A stretch of 64,000 nucleotides of DNA from Mortierella alpina (Eukaryota; Mortierellomycota; Mortierellomycetes; Mortierellales; Mortierellaceae). Position 1 is the stretch's first letter. Each line of letters opens with the position of its first letter. The DNA lies in contig JANATF010000016.1 of NCBI GenBank assembly GCA_029449245.1, forward strand, positions 1-64,000. Reading direction: 5' to 3'. Below, piece by piece: positions 24,301-37,531 of this stretch. The notes beneath the pieces were generated by a model. That model was not told where the DNA came from. It ran no database searches and saw only the letters and a program-made list of their open reading frames with translations. A program made the position numbers and the translations under genes.

Positions 24301-27300
24301 ACTGACAGTTGCCAGCTAGATAGTATCCAGTATTGATAGCCTTAGCTCAGTAATAAAGTCTTTCTTCAGCACCTCAAAGAGAACTTCAAAATGGAATTGT
24401 GCAGGCGCCGCAGTAAACGCTTGGGAAAAATAATAACTGCGCCGTTGCTGATAGAGTGTGGTATGGCTTGCTGCATGCTATTCGTGCGGATGTGCAGGTG
24501 TAGCACTTCAGGTCTGGTGTTTCTCCATGTTGTGATATGACTTGAAACAGCTGCGCTTTGGAGGTGCGTTGCAACAAGTGGGCCGAGGCAAGAAGACAAG
24601 ATTGAGAACTAGGGACAGGTTCACACATACAGCGCGGGTGCTGGAGACAGACAGACTGACAGACAGACTGACAGAGAAGACAAGGCTATAGACGATACAC
24701 ATCGCGGAGAGATGCACTTTCATATTTGCCGCGGACTATGGGTATTTTTCATTGCAGGTTTATTGCGCGTGGTATTTTTGGAGGGAGCAGGGGTTGTGTG
24801 GAGGGAGCGGTGGATGGCGGGTTGTGTGGCGAGGAGAGGAGATGGAGGCGGGTGGAGGAGATGAGGGTGGATGCAGCTGTTCTTGTGGTGTGTGTGTGTG
24901 TGGTAGAATGCGGTGGTGCGTGGACTGTGGTGTGGTCGCTGTTTTTCCTCATCCTTGGGTGTTGGTCCATGTGCCATCCTGTTTTCTGGTTTCTGTGTTT
25001 GTTGTCCTTGCATGCTGCGTACCCCTGCTCCTTGCCTTGCGAGTTCTGATGCATGTCCTTGGTGGTCCTGGATTATGACCTTGGCCTTCCTTGCTTTCCA
25101 TTTCCTTGCAACAGCTGCTGTACACCACGATTCATATCCTGTCTTCGTACCTTGCTGGCCTTGGTGCCTTGGATATTGTCCGTCCTTGTGGTGCGGTCCT
25201 TGAAGGTTGGCGGTGGCTCGCGCTGCGTGGTCTTTCCTATACAGTAACTTGCTGTTGAGAGCGAGCTGGTCACCCCGCTTGGAGTACTCTGCTCGGTTCT
25301 ACTTTACTGCTAACTTATTCTTCGCGTCCTTGTAATCCATTTGGCGCGTGGTCTGCATTCTGTGAGCAAACGCCTTGAGATTCAGCTCGTTCTGGCATGC
25401 TTCCAGCTGAATCTCAATGCATTGCTCCGCCGCCTGCATGTCTTGCAATTGTGAAGCTCCATCCAAGTCGCTGACTCCACTGGACCTCCTGAAACGGTAG
25501 ACATTGTCCTCGGCTTTCGTTCTGGAGTCCTGCTGAGGGTTCTGTTTGCTCTCACTGCAAGTCTTTCACCATCCCGACTTTGGATTTTCTTCTCGGCGGA
25601 TTTTCATTTCAAGACATGTCCAGTCGTCCTGTAGCTCACGATCCTGATGTTTCCTACCCCTGTCCAGTCTGACGCACGTACCTGAGCGGTCTTGGATCCA
25701 TGGTCCATGCATCGCGGTCCTTGTCAAGAATGTTGGTGTGGTATAGGACGAAGGTCAAATGCCGGTTCACGGCCATGCAATCCATCCATGATATGGCCTG
25801 CACAGGGGACGCCACTCAAGTGCCTCCGTGACCGCTAACGCGAAAGATTGTTGACGTTAAAAACCCCTCCCCTCCTGGACCTTGTTGTGTTCTCCTTGTT
25901 CTCCTTCCCCTTCCCCTATCCTCAGACTTTCGTTTTTACGTCGTCCACTCAAACGACTCACAGTTTCTCTGGTAAGTGACTCTTGGTATTGATGATGTCT
26001 AGTAGCAGCGAGGCGGCCATTTCGTGGGGGACAAGAGCGGTGTGCATTCCACCATCCACCATCACCATTAGTCAACTTTCTCCATTTCATTCCCCAGTTC
26101 TTTTTGTGCTTCTCTGTTTTTTGGACACGCTGCGGGTGCGCTCAGCTCCATGACTTGATGAGTTCCTCTGAGAGTTGTGTGAGATTGAGCCAAAGCTGTC
26201 TCTTGTAGGTAGGTGTGGTGTTGGGCTTGGGTGGAGCTGGGTGTTTAGTGCCGTTCTTTCTGCTGCTAGACTAGATACCGGGGGTCACGCTGGAGAACGT
26301 GAGGGGACTAACCAGGCTCCGCGACCTACCTCTGGGCCGGCGTGCTCATGTAGACGACGACGAGTCCTGCCAGTGCGAGTGGGAGGGTGCCCCTTTTTCT
26401 TTTGTGCTCACACAAGTCAGCCGGGTGGTTCCTGCACGCGACAGGTTCTCACTTTGGTGCCCCTTTGGGCAGAGGCGTGTGGGGATTCGGCTCCGGTCCT
26501 TTTCGTGGCTGCTCCTTTCTTTTTCACTTAGGGGTGGGGTGCGATGGCAACGACCTCCTCGCGGTGCGCCCTGGACATCCACTGAGGATGACTGACAGTT
26601 GCCAGCTAGATAGTATCCAGTATTGATAGCCTTAGCTCAGTAATAAAGTCTTTCTTCAGCACCTCAAAGAGAACTTCAAAATGGAATTGTGCAGGCGCCG
26701 CAGTAAACGCTTGGGAAAAATAATAACTGCGCCGTTGCTGATAGAGTGTGGTATGGCTTGCTGCATGCTATTCGTGCGGATGTGCAGGTGTAGCACTTCA
26801 GGTCTGGTGTTTCTCCATGTTGTGATATGACTTGAAACAGCTGCGCTTTGGAGGTGCGTTGCAACAAGTGGGCCGAGGCAAGAAGACAAGATTGAGAACT
26901 AGGGACAGGTTCACACATACAGCGCGGGTGCTGGAGACAGACAGACTGACAGACAGACTGACAGAGAAGACAAGGCTATAGACGATACACATCGCGGAGA
27001 GATGCACTTTCATATTTGCCGCGGACTATGGGTATTTTTCATTGCAGGTTTATTGCGCGTGGTATTTTTGGAGGGAGCAGGGGTTGTGTGGAGGGAGCGG
27101 TGGATGGCGGGTTGTGTGGCGAGGAGAGGAGATGGAGGCGGGTGGAGGAGATGAGGGTGGATGCAGCTGTTCTTGTGGTGTGTGTGTGTGTGGTAGAATG
27201 CGGTGGTGCGTGGACTGTGGTGTGGTCGCTGTTTTTCCTCATCCTTGGGTGTTGGTCCATGTGCCATCCTGTTTTCTGGTTTCTGTGTTTGTTGTCCTTG

Positions 27301-30300
27301 CATGCTGCGTACCCCTGCTCCTTGCCTTGCGAGTTCTGATGCATGTCCTTGGTGGTCCTGGATTATGACCTTGGCCTTCCTTGCTTTCCATTTCCTTGCA
27401 ACAGCTGCTGTACACCACGATTCATATCCTGTCTTCGTACCTTGCTGGCCTTGGTGCCTTGGATATTGTCCGTCCTTGTGGTGCGGTCCTTGAAGGTTGG
27501 CGGTGGCTCGCGCTGCGTGGTCTTTCCTATACAGTAACTTGCTGTTGAGAGCGAGCTGGTCACCCCGCTTGGAGTACTCTGCTCGGTTCTACTTTACTGC
27601 TAACTTATTCTTCGCGTCCTTGTAATCCATTTGGCGCGTGGTCTGCATTCTGTGAGCAAACGCCTTGAGATTCAGCTCGTTCTGGCATGCTTCCAGCTGA
27701 ATCTCAATGCATTGCTCCGCCGCCTGCATGTCTTGCAATTGTGAAGCTCCATCCAAGTCGCTGACTCCACTGGACCTCCTGAAACGGTAGACATTGTCCT
27801 CGGCTTTCGTTCTGGAGTCCTGCTGAGGGTTCTGTTTGCTCTCACTGCAAGTCTTTCACCATCCCGACTTTGGATTTTCTTCTCGGCGGATTTTCATTTC
27901 AAGACATGTCCAGTCGTCCTGTAGCTCACGATCCTGATGTTTCCTACCCCTGTCCAGTCTGACGCACGTACCTGAGCGGTCTTGGATCCATGGTCCATGC
28001 ATCGCGGTCCTTGTCAAGAATGTTGGTGTGGTATAGGACGAAGGTCAAATGCCGGTTCACGGCCATGCAATCCATCCATGATATGGCCTGCACAGGGGAC
28101 GCCACTCAAGTGCCTCCGTGACCGCTAACGCGAAAGATTGTTGACGTTAAAAACCCCTCCCCTCCTGGACCTTGTTGTGTTCTCCTTGTTCTCCTTCCCC
28201 TTCCCCTATCCTCAGACTTTCGTTTTTACGTCGTCCACTCAAACGACTCACAGTTTCTCTGGTAAGTGACTCTTGGTATTGATGATGTCTAGTAGCAGCG
28301 AGGCGGCCATTTCGTGGGGGACAAGAGCGGTGTGCATTCCACCATCCACCATCACCATTAGTCAACTTTCTCCATTTCATTCCCCAGTTCTTTTTGTGCT
28401 TCTCTGTTTTTTGGACACGCTGCGGGTGCGCTCAGCTCCATGACTTGATGAGTTCCTCTGAGAGTTGTGTGAGATTGAGCCAAAGCTGTCTCTTGTAGGT
28501 AGGTGTGGTGTTGGGCTTGGGTGGAGCTGGGTGTTTAGTGCCGTTCTTTCTGCTGCTAGACTAGATACCGGGGGTCACGCTGGAGAACGTGAGGGGACTA
28601 ACCAGGCTCCGCGACCTACCTCTGGGCCGGCGTGCTCATGTAGACGACGACGAGTCCTGCCAGTGCGAGTGGGAGGGTGCCCCTTTTTCTTTTGTGCTCA
28701 CACAAGTCAGCCGGGTGGTTCCTGCACGCGACAGGTTCTCACTTTGGTGCCCCTTTGGGCAGAGGCGTGTGGGGATTCGGCTCCGGTCCTTTTCGTGGCT
28801 GCTCCTTTCTTTTTCACTTAGGGGTGGGGTGCGATGGCAACGACCTCCTCGCGGTGCGCCCTGGACATCCACTGAGGATGACTGACAGTTGCCAGCTAGA
28901 TAGTATCCAGTATTGATAGCCTTAGCTCAGTAATAAAGTCTTTCTTCAGCACCTCAAAGAGAACTTCAAAATGGAATTGTGCAGGCGCCGCAGTAAACGC
29001 TTGGGAAAAATAATAACTGCGCCGTTGCTGATAGAGTGTGGTATGGCTTGCTGCATGCTATTCGTGCGGATGTGCAGGTGTAGCACTTCAGGTCTGGTGT
29101 TTCTCCATGTTGTGATATGACTTGAAACAGCTGCGCTTTGGAGGTGCGTTGCAACAAGTGGGCCGAGGCAAGAAGACAAGATTGAGAACTAGGGACAGGT
29201 TCACACATACAGCGCGGGTGCTGGAGACAGACAGACTGACAGACAGACTGACAGAGAAGACAAGGCTATAGACGATACACATCGCGGAGAGATGCACTTT
29301 CATATTTGCCGCGGACTATGGGTATTTTTCATTGCAGGTTTATTGCGCGTGGTATTTTTGGAGGGAGCAGGGGTTGTGTGGAGGGAGCGGTGGATGGCGG
29401 GTTGTGTGGCGAGGAGAGGAGATGGAGGCGGGTGGAGGAGATGAGGGTGGATGCAGCTGTTCTTGTGGTGTGTGTGTGTGTGGTAGAATGCGGTGGTGCG
29501 TGGACTGTGGTGTGGTCGCTGTTTTTCCTCATCCTTGGGTGTTGGTCCATGTGCCATCCTGTTTTCTGGTTTCTGTGTTTGTTGTCCTTGCATGCTGCGT
29601 ACCCCTGCTCCTTGCCTTGCGAGTTCTGATGCATGTCCTTGGTGGTCCTGGATTATGACCTTGGCCTTCCTTGCTTTCCATTTCCTTGCAACAGCTGCTG
29701 TACACCACGATTCATATCCTGTCTTCGTACCTTGCTGGCCTTGGTGCCTTGGATATTGTCCGTCCTTGTGGTGCGGTCCTTGAAGGTTGGCGGTGGCTCG
29801 CGCTGCGTGGTCTTTCCTATACAGTAACTTGCTGTTGAGAGCGAGCTGGTCACCCCGCTTGGAGTACTCTGCTCGGTTCTACTTTACTGCTAACTTATTC
29901 TTCGCGTCCTTGTAATCCATTTGGCGCGTGGTCTGCATTCTGTGAGCAAACGCCTTGAGATTCAGCTCGTTCTGGCATGCTTCCAGCTGAATCTCAATGC
30001 ATTGCTCCGCCGCCTGCATGTCTTGCAATTGTGAAGCTCCATCCAAGTCGCTGACTCCACTGGACCTCCTGAAACGGTAGACATTGTCCTCGGCTTTCGT
30101 TCTGGAGTCCTGCTGAGGGTTCTGTTTGCTCTCACTGCAAGTCTTTCACCATCCCGACTTTGGATTTTCTTCTCGGCGGATTTTCATTTCAAGACATGTC
30201 CAGTCGTCCTGTAGCTCACGATCCTGATGTTTCCTACCCCTGTCCAGTCTGACGCACGTACCTGAGCGGTCTTGGATCCATGGTCCATGCATCGCGGTCC

Positions 30301-33300
30301 TTGTCAAGAATGTTGGTGTGGTATAGGACGAAGGTCAAATGCCGGTTCACGGCCATGCAATCCATCCATGATATGGCCTGCACAGGGGACGCCACTCAAG
30401 TGCCTCCGTGACCGCTAACGCGAAAGATTGTTGACGTTAAAAACCCCTCCCCTCCTGGACCTTGTTGTGTTCTCCTTGTTCTCCTTCCCCTTCCCCTATC
30501 CTCAGACTTTCGTTTTTACGTCGTCCACTCAAACGACTCACAGTTTCTCTGGTAAGTGACTCTTGGTATTGATGATGTCTAGTAGCAGCGAGGCGGCCAT
30601 TTCGTGGGGGACAAGAGCGGTGTGCATTCCACCATCCACCATCACCATTAGTCAACTTTCTCCATTTCATTCCCCAGTTCTTTTTGTGCTTCTCTGTTTT
30701 TTGGACACGCTGCGGGTGCGCTCAGCTCCATGACTTGATGAGTTCCTCTGAGAGTTGTGTGAGATTGAGCCAAAGCTGTCTCTTGTAGGTAGGTGTGGTG
30801 TTGGGCTTGGGTGGAGCTGGGTGTTTAGTGCCGTTCTTTCTGCTGCTAGACTAGATACCGGGGGTCACGCTGGAGAACGTGAGGGGACTAACCAGGCTCC
30901 GCGACCTACCTCTGGGCCGGCGTGCTCATGTAGACGACGACGAGTCCTGCCAGTGCGAGTGGGAGGGTGCCCCTTTTTCTTTTGTGCTCACACAAGTCAG
31001 CCGGGTGGTTCCTGCACGCGACAGGTTCTCACTTTGGTGCCCCTTTGGGCAGAGGCGTGTGGGGATTCGGCTCCGGTCCTTTTCGTGGCTGCTCCTTTCT
31101 TTTTCACTTAGGGGTGGGGTGCGATGGCAACGACCTCCTCGCGGTGCGCCCTGGACATCCACTGAGGATGACTGACAGTTGCCAGCTAGATAGTATCCAG
31201 TATTGATAGCCTTAGCTCAGTAATAAAGTCTTTCTTCAGCACCTCAAAGAGAACTTCAAAATGGAATTGTGCAGGCGCCGCAGTAAACGCTTGGGAAAAA
31301 TAATAACTGCGCCGTTGCTGATAGAGTGTGGTATGGCTTGCTGCATGCTATTCGTGCGGATGTGCAGGTGTAGCACTTCAGGTCTGGTGTTTCTCCATGT
31401 TGTGATATGACTTGAAACAGCTGCGCTTTGGAGGTGCGTTGCAACAAGTGGGCCGAGGCAAGAAGACAAGATTGAGAACTAGGGACAGGTTCACACATAC
31501 AGCGCGGGTGCTGGAGACAGACAGACTGACAGACAGACTGACAGAGAAGACAAGGCTATAGACGATACACATCGCGGAGAGATGCACTTTCATATTTGCC
31601 GCGGACTATGGGTATTTTTCATTGCAGGTTTATTGCGCGTGGTATTTTTGGAGGGAGCAGGGGTTGTGTGGAGGGAGCGGTGGATGGCGGGTTGTGTGGC
31701 GAGGAGAGGAGATGGAGGCGGGTGGAGGAGATGAGGGTGGATGCAGCTGTTCTTGTGGTGTGTGTGTGTGTGGTAGAATGCGGTGGTGCGTGGACTGTGG
31801 TGTGGTCGCTGTTTTTCCTCATCCTTGGGTGTTGGTCCATGTGCCATCCTGTTTTCTGGTTTCTGTGTTTGTTGTCCTTGCATGCTGCGTACCCCTGCTC
31901 CTTGCCTTGCGAGTTCTGATGCATGTCCTTGGTGGTCCTGGATTATGACCTTGGCCTTCCTTGCTTTCCATTTCCTTGCAACAGCTGCTGTACACCACGA
32001 TTCATATCCTGTCTTCGTACCTTGCTGGCCTTGGTGCCTTGGATATTGTCCGTCCTTGTGGTGCGGTCCTTGAAGGTTGGCGGTGGCTCGCGCTGCGTGG
32101 TCTTTCCTATACAGTAACTTGCTGTTGAGAGCGAGCTGGTCACCCCGCTTGGAGTACTCTGCTCGGTTCTACTTTACTGCTAACTTATTCTTCGCGTCCT
32201 TGTAATCCATTTGGCGCGTGGTCTGCATTCTGTGAGCAAACGCCTTGAGATTCAGCTCGTTCTGGCATGCTTCCAGCTGAATCTCAATGCATTGCTCCGC
32301 CGCCTGCATGTCTTGCAATTGTGAAGCTCCATCCAAGTCGCTGACTCCACTGGACCTCCTGAAACGGTAGACATTGTCCTCGGCTTTCGTTCTGGAGTCC
32401 TGCTGAGGGTTCTGTTTGCTCTCACTGCAAGTCTTTCACCATCCCGACTTTGGATTTTCTTCTCGGCGGATTTTCATTTCAAGACATGTCCAGTCGTCCT
32501 GTAGCTCACGATCCTGATGTTTCCTACCCCTGTCCAGTCTGACGCACGTACCTGAGCGGTCTTGGATCCATGGTCCATGCATCGCGGTCCTTGTCAAGAA
32601 TGTTGGTGTGGTATAGGACGAAGGTCAAATGCCGGTTCACGGCCATGCAATCCATCCATGATATGGCCTGCACAGGGGACGCCACTCAAGTGCCTCCGTG
32701 ACCGCTAACGCGAAAGATTGTTGACGTTAAAAACCCCTCCCCTCCTGGACCTTGTTGTGTTCTCCTTGTTCTCCTTCCCCTTCCCCTATCCTCAGACTTT
32801 CGTTTTTACGTCGTCCACTCAAACGACTCACAGTTTCTCTGGTAAGTGACTCTTGGTATTGATGATGTCTAGTAGCAGCGAGGCGGCCATTTCGTGGGGG
32901 ACAAGAGCGGTGTGCATTCCACCATCCACCATCACCATTAGTCAACTTTCTCCATTTCATTCCCCAGTTCTTTTTGTGCTTCTCTGTTTTTTGGACACGC
33001 TGCGGGTGCGCTCAGCTCCATGACTTGATGAGTTCCTCTGAGAGTTGTGTGAGATTGAGCCAAAGCTGTCTCTTGTAGGTAGGTGTGGTGTTGGGCTTGG
33101 GTGGAGCTGGGTGTTTAGTGCCGTTCTTTCTGCTGCTAGACTAGATACCGGGGGTCACGCTGGAGAACGTGAGGGGACTAACCAGGCTCCGCGACCTACC
33201 TCTGGGCCGGCGTGCTCATGTAGACGACGACGAGTCCTGCCAGTGCGAGTGGGAGGGTGCCCCTTTTTCTTTTGTGCTCACACAAGTCAGCCGGGTGGTT

Positions 33301-36300
33301 CCTGCACGCGACAGGTTCTCACTTTGGTGCCCCTTTGGGCAGAGGCGTGTGGGGATTCGGCTCCGGTCCTTTTCGTGGCTGCTCCTTTCTTTTTCACTTA
33401 GGGGTGGGGTGCGATGGCAACGACCTCCTCGCGGTGCGCCCTGGACATCCACTGAGGATGACTGACAGTTGCCAGCTAGATAGTATCCAGTATTGATAGC
33501 CTTAGCTCAGTAATAAAGTCTTTCTTCAGCACCTCAAAGAGAACTTCAAAATGGAATTGTGCAGGCGCCGCAGTAAACGCTTGGGAAAAATAATAACTGC
33601 GCCGTTGCTGATAGAGTGTGGTATGGCTTGCTGCATGCTATTCGTGCGGATGTGCAGGTGTAGCACTTCAGGTCTGGTGTTTCTCCATGTTGTGATATGA
33701 CTTGAAACAGCTGCGCTTTGGAGGTGCGTTGCAACAAGTGGGCCGAGGCAAGAAGACAAGATTGAGAACTAGGGACAGGTTCACACATACAGCGCGGGTG
33801 CTGGAGACAGACAGACTGACAGACAGACTGACAGAGAAGACAAGGCTATAGACGATACACATCGCGGAGAGATGCACTTTCATATTTGCCGCGGACTATG
33901 GGTATTTTTCATTGCAGGTTTATTGCGCGTGGTATTTTTGGAGGGAGCAGGGGTTGTGTGGAGGGAGCGGTGGATGGCGGGTTGTGTGGCGAGGAGAGGA
34001 GATGGAGGCGGGTGGAGGAGATGAGGGTGGATGCAGCTGTTCTTGTGGTGTGTGTGTGTGTGGTAGAATGCGGTGGTGCGTGGACTGTGGTGTGGTCGCT
34101 GTTTTTCCTCATCCTTGGGTGTTGGTCCATGTGCCATCCTGTTTTCTGGTTTCTGTGTTTGTTGTCCTTGCATGCTGCGTACCCCTGCTCCTTGCCTTGC
34201 GAGTTCTGATGCATGTCCTTGGTGGTCCTGGATTATGACCTTGGCCTTCCTTGCTTTCCATTTCCTTGCAACAGCTGCTGTACACCACGATTCATATCCT
34301 GTCTTCGTACCTTGCTGGCCTTGGTGCCTTGGATATTGTCCGTCCTTGTGGTGCGGTCCTTGAAGGTTGGCGGTGGCTCGCGCTGCGTGGTCTTTCCTAT
34401 ACAGTAACTTGCTGTTGAGAGCGAGCTGGTCACCCCGCTTGGAGTACTCTGCTCGGTTCTACTTTACTGCTAACTTATTCTTCGCGTCCTTGTAATCCAT
34501 TTGGCGCGTGGTCTGCATTCTGTGAGCAAACGCCTTGAGATTCAGCTCGTTCTGGCATGCTTCCAGCTGAATCTCAATGCATTGCTCCGCCGCCTGCATG
34601 TCTTGCAATTGTGAAGCTCCATCCAAGTCGCTGACTCCACTGGACCTCCTGAAACGGTAGACATTGTCCTCGGCTTTCGTTCTGGAGTCCTGCTGAGGGT
34701 TCTGTTTGCTCTCACTGCAAGTCTTTCACCATCCCGACTTTGGATTTTCTTCTCGGCGGATTTTCATTTCAAGACATGTCCAGTCGTCCTGTAGCTCACG
34801 ATCCTGATGTTTCCTACCCCTGTCCAGTCTGACGCACGTACCTGAGCGGTCTTGGATCCATGGTCCATGCATCGCGGTCCTTGTCAAGAATGTTGGTGTG
34901 GTATAGGACGAAGGTCAAATGCCGGTTCACGGCCATGCAATCCATCCATGATATGGCCTGCACAGGGGACGCCACTCAAGTGCCTCCGTGACCGCTAACG
35001 CGAAAGATTGTTGACGTTAAAAACCCCTCCCCTCCTGGACCTTGTTGTGTTCTCCTTGTTCTCCTTCCCCTTCCCCTATCCTCAGACTTTCGTTTTTACG
35101 TCGTCCACTCAAACGACTCACAGTTTCTCTGGTAAGTGACTCTTGGTATTGATGATGTCTAGTAGCAGCGAGGCGGCCATTTCGTGGGGGACAAGAGCGG
35201 TGTGCATTCCACCATCCACCATCACCATTAGTCAACTTTCTCCATTTCATTCCCCAGTTCTTTTTGTGCTTCTCTGTTTTTTGGACACGCTGCGGGTGCG
35301 CTCAGCTCCATGACTTGATGAGTTCCTCTGAGAGTTGTGTGAGATTGAGCCAAAGCTGTCTCTTGTAGGTAGGTGTGGTGTTGGGCTTGGGTGGAGCTGG
35401 GTGTTTAGTGCCGTTCTTTCTGCTGCTAGACTAGATACCGGGGGTCACGCTGGAGAACGTGAGGGGACTAACCAGGCTCCGCGACCTACCTCTGGGCCGG
35501 CGTGCTCATGTAGACGACGACGAGTCCTGCCAGTGCGAGTGGGAGGGTGCCCCTTTTTCTTTTGTGCTCACACAAGTCAGCCGGGTGGTTCCTGCACGCG
35601 ACAGGTTCTCACTTTGGTGCCCCTTTGGGCAGAGGCGTGTGGGGATTCGGCTCCGGTCCTTTTCGTGGCTGCTCCTTTCTTTTTCACTTAGGGGTGGGGT
35701 GCGATGGCAACGACCTCCTCGCGGTGCGCCCTGGACATCCACTGAGGATGACTGACAGTTGCCAGCTAGATAGTATCCAGTATTGATAGCCTTAGCTCAG
35801 TAATAAAGTCTTTCTTCAGCACCTCAAAGAGAACTTCAAAATGGAATTGTGCAGGCGCCGCAGTAAACGCTTGGGAAAAATAATAACTGCGCCGTTGCTG
35901 ATAGAGTGTGGTATGGCTTGCTGCATGCTATTCGTGCGGATGTGCAGGTGTAGCACTTCAGGTCTGGTGTTTCTCCATGTTGTGATATGACTTGAAACAG
36001 CTGCGCTTTGGAGGTGCGTTGCAACAAGTGGGCCGAGGCAAGAAGACAAGATTGAGAACTAGGGACAGGTTCACACATACAGCGCGGGTGCTGGAGACAG
36101 ACAGACTGACAGACAGACTGACAGAGAAGACAAGGCTATAGACGATACACATCGCGGAGAGATGCACTTTCATATTTGCCGCGGACTATGGGTATTTTTC
36201 ATTGCAGGTTTATTGCGCGTGGTATTTTTGGAGGGAGCAGGGGTTGTGTGGAGGGAGCGGTGGATGGCGGGTTGTGTGGCGAGGAGAGGAGATGGAGGCG

Positions 36301-37253
36301 GGTGGAGGAGATGAGGGTGGATGCAGCTGTTCTTGTGGTGTGTGTGTGTGTGGTAGAATGCGGTGGTGCGTGGACTGTGGTGTGGTCGCTGTTTTTCCTC
36401 ATCCTTGGGTGTTGGTCCATGTGCCATCCTGTTTTCTGGTTTCTGTGTTTGTTGTCCTTGCATGCTGCGTACCCCTGCTCCTTGCCTTGCGAGTTCTGAT
36501 GCATGTCCTTGGTGGTCCTGGATTATGACCTTGGCCTTCCTTGCTTTCCATTTCCTTGCAACAGCTGCTGTACACCACGATTCATATCCTGTCTTCGTAC
36601 CTTGCTGGCCTTGGTGCCTTGGATATTGTCCGTCCTTGTGGTGCGGTCCTTGAAGGTTGGCGGTGGCTCGCGCTGCGTGGTCTTTCCTATACAGTAACTT
36701 GCTGTTGAGAGCGAGCTGGTCACCCCGCTTGGAGTACTCTGCTCGGTTCTACTTTACTGCTAACTTATTCTTCGCGTCCTTGTAATCCATTTGGCGCGTG
36801 GTCTGCATTCTGTGAGCAAACGCCTTGAGATTCAGCTCGTTCTGGCATGCTTCCAGCTGAATCTCAATGCATTGCTCCGCCGCCTGCATGTCTTGCAATT
36901 GTGAAGCTCCATCCAAGTCGCTGACTCCACTGGACCTCCTGAAACGGTAGACATTGTCCTCGGCTTTCGTTCTGGAGTCCTGCTGAGGGTTCTGTTTGCT
37001 CTCACTGCAAGTCTTTCACCATCCCGACTTTGGATTTTCTTCTCGGCGGATTTTCATTTCAAGACATGTCCAGTCGTCCTGTAGCTCACGATCCTGATGT
37101 TTCCTACCCCTGTCCAGTCTGACGCACGTACCTGAGCGGTCTTGGATCCATGGTCCATGCATCGCGGTCCTTGTCAAGAATGTTGGTGTGGTATAGGACG
37201 AAGGTCAAATGCCGGTTCACGGCCATGCAATCCATCCATGATATGGCCTGCAC

Positions 37254-37258
37254 AGGGG
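37254..37258 (+). repeat. Target-site duplication AGGGG, left copy
   Basis: Uninterrupted units read GCACAGGGGACGCC. Here AGGGG precedes the 5' LTR and is repeated at 42609-42613 directly after the 3' LTR. A five-base duplication is typical of Ty3/Gypsy integrases. Confidence 0.95.
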
Positions 37259-37458
37259 TGTAACAGGAGTTGAGGGTGCATCGTAAGGGACAAGAACAAG
37301 GGTAATGCCAAGCCGTAAGAGACTGGAACGCGACCATGCTTGGTCCCACACAAAGATAGATAAATAGATGGTTGCCCCCTCTGTAATAAGACCAGACGAT
37401 TCTCACCCAAGCTCCCCTGACCCCAGCCCCAGAACCCCCACTTGCTTTAGCTATTACA
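37259..37458 (+). repeat. 5' LTR, family 1
   Basis: A 200-bp LTR starting TGTAACAGG and ending CTATTACA, so TGTAA...TTACA forms the terminal inverted repeat. An AT-rich GATAAATAG stretch near 37359 is a possible TATA-type element for the transcript. It is identical to the 3' LTR. Confidence 0.96.
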
Positions 37459-37476
37459 TGGTAGCAAAGGCTCGTT
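37459..37476 (+). promoter_or_regulatory. Primer binding site, initiator tRNA-Met type
   Basis: TGGTAGCA follows the LTR with no spacer. It is complementary to the TGCTACCA 3' end found in eukaryotic initiator tRNA-Met, the usual primer of Ty3/Gypsy elements. A partial match continues towards CTCGATCC about 15 bases on, resembling the T-arm complement. The host tRNA sequence would settle the assignment. Confidence 0.75.
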
Positions 37477-37531
37477 ACCTCGATCCACTGATATAACATA
37501 CTCACCTTGATAACCTCTGCCCCTAGCCATC

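Larger units (their letters stand above)
1..37258. repeat. Tandem array of 2,290-bp units, left segment (16 units plus the first 612 bp of unit 17)
   Basis: The same sequence recurs head to tail with period 2,290 bp. In the phase used here each unit begins at a TCCTTGAAGG motif: 1, 2292, 4585, 6875, 9165, 11455, 13745, 16036, 18327, 20617, 22907, 25197, 27487, 29777, 32067, 34357, 36647. The period is 2,290 bp except for units 1, 7 and 8 (2,291) and 2 (2,293). The short open frames recur at the same offsets in every unit on both strands and overlap one another. I recognise no conserved protein domain, rRNA, tRNA or 5S gene. The segment ends where a retrotransposon enters unit 17. Three retrotransposon insertions at different unit offsets make a chromosomal array more likely than a circular replicon read as a concatemer. 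Subtelomeric or pericentromeric satellite is the best guess; no telomeric repeat run is visible. Confidence 0.97.

Noticed and set aside
1-37258. rDNA spacer, 5S array, telomeric repeats, CRISPR or circular plasmid concatemer
   Set aside because: No rRNA sequence, no run of TTAGGG (only isolated matches), a unit far too long and spacerless for CRISPR, and retrotransposons with clean target duplications inside the array argue for chromosomal DNA.
37104-37505. 133-codon minus-strand frame across the satellite/LTR junction
   Set aside because: A chance fusion of repeat and antisense LTR sequence formed by the insertion.
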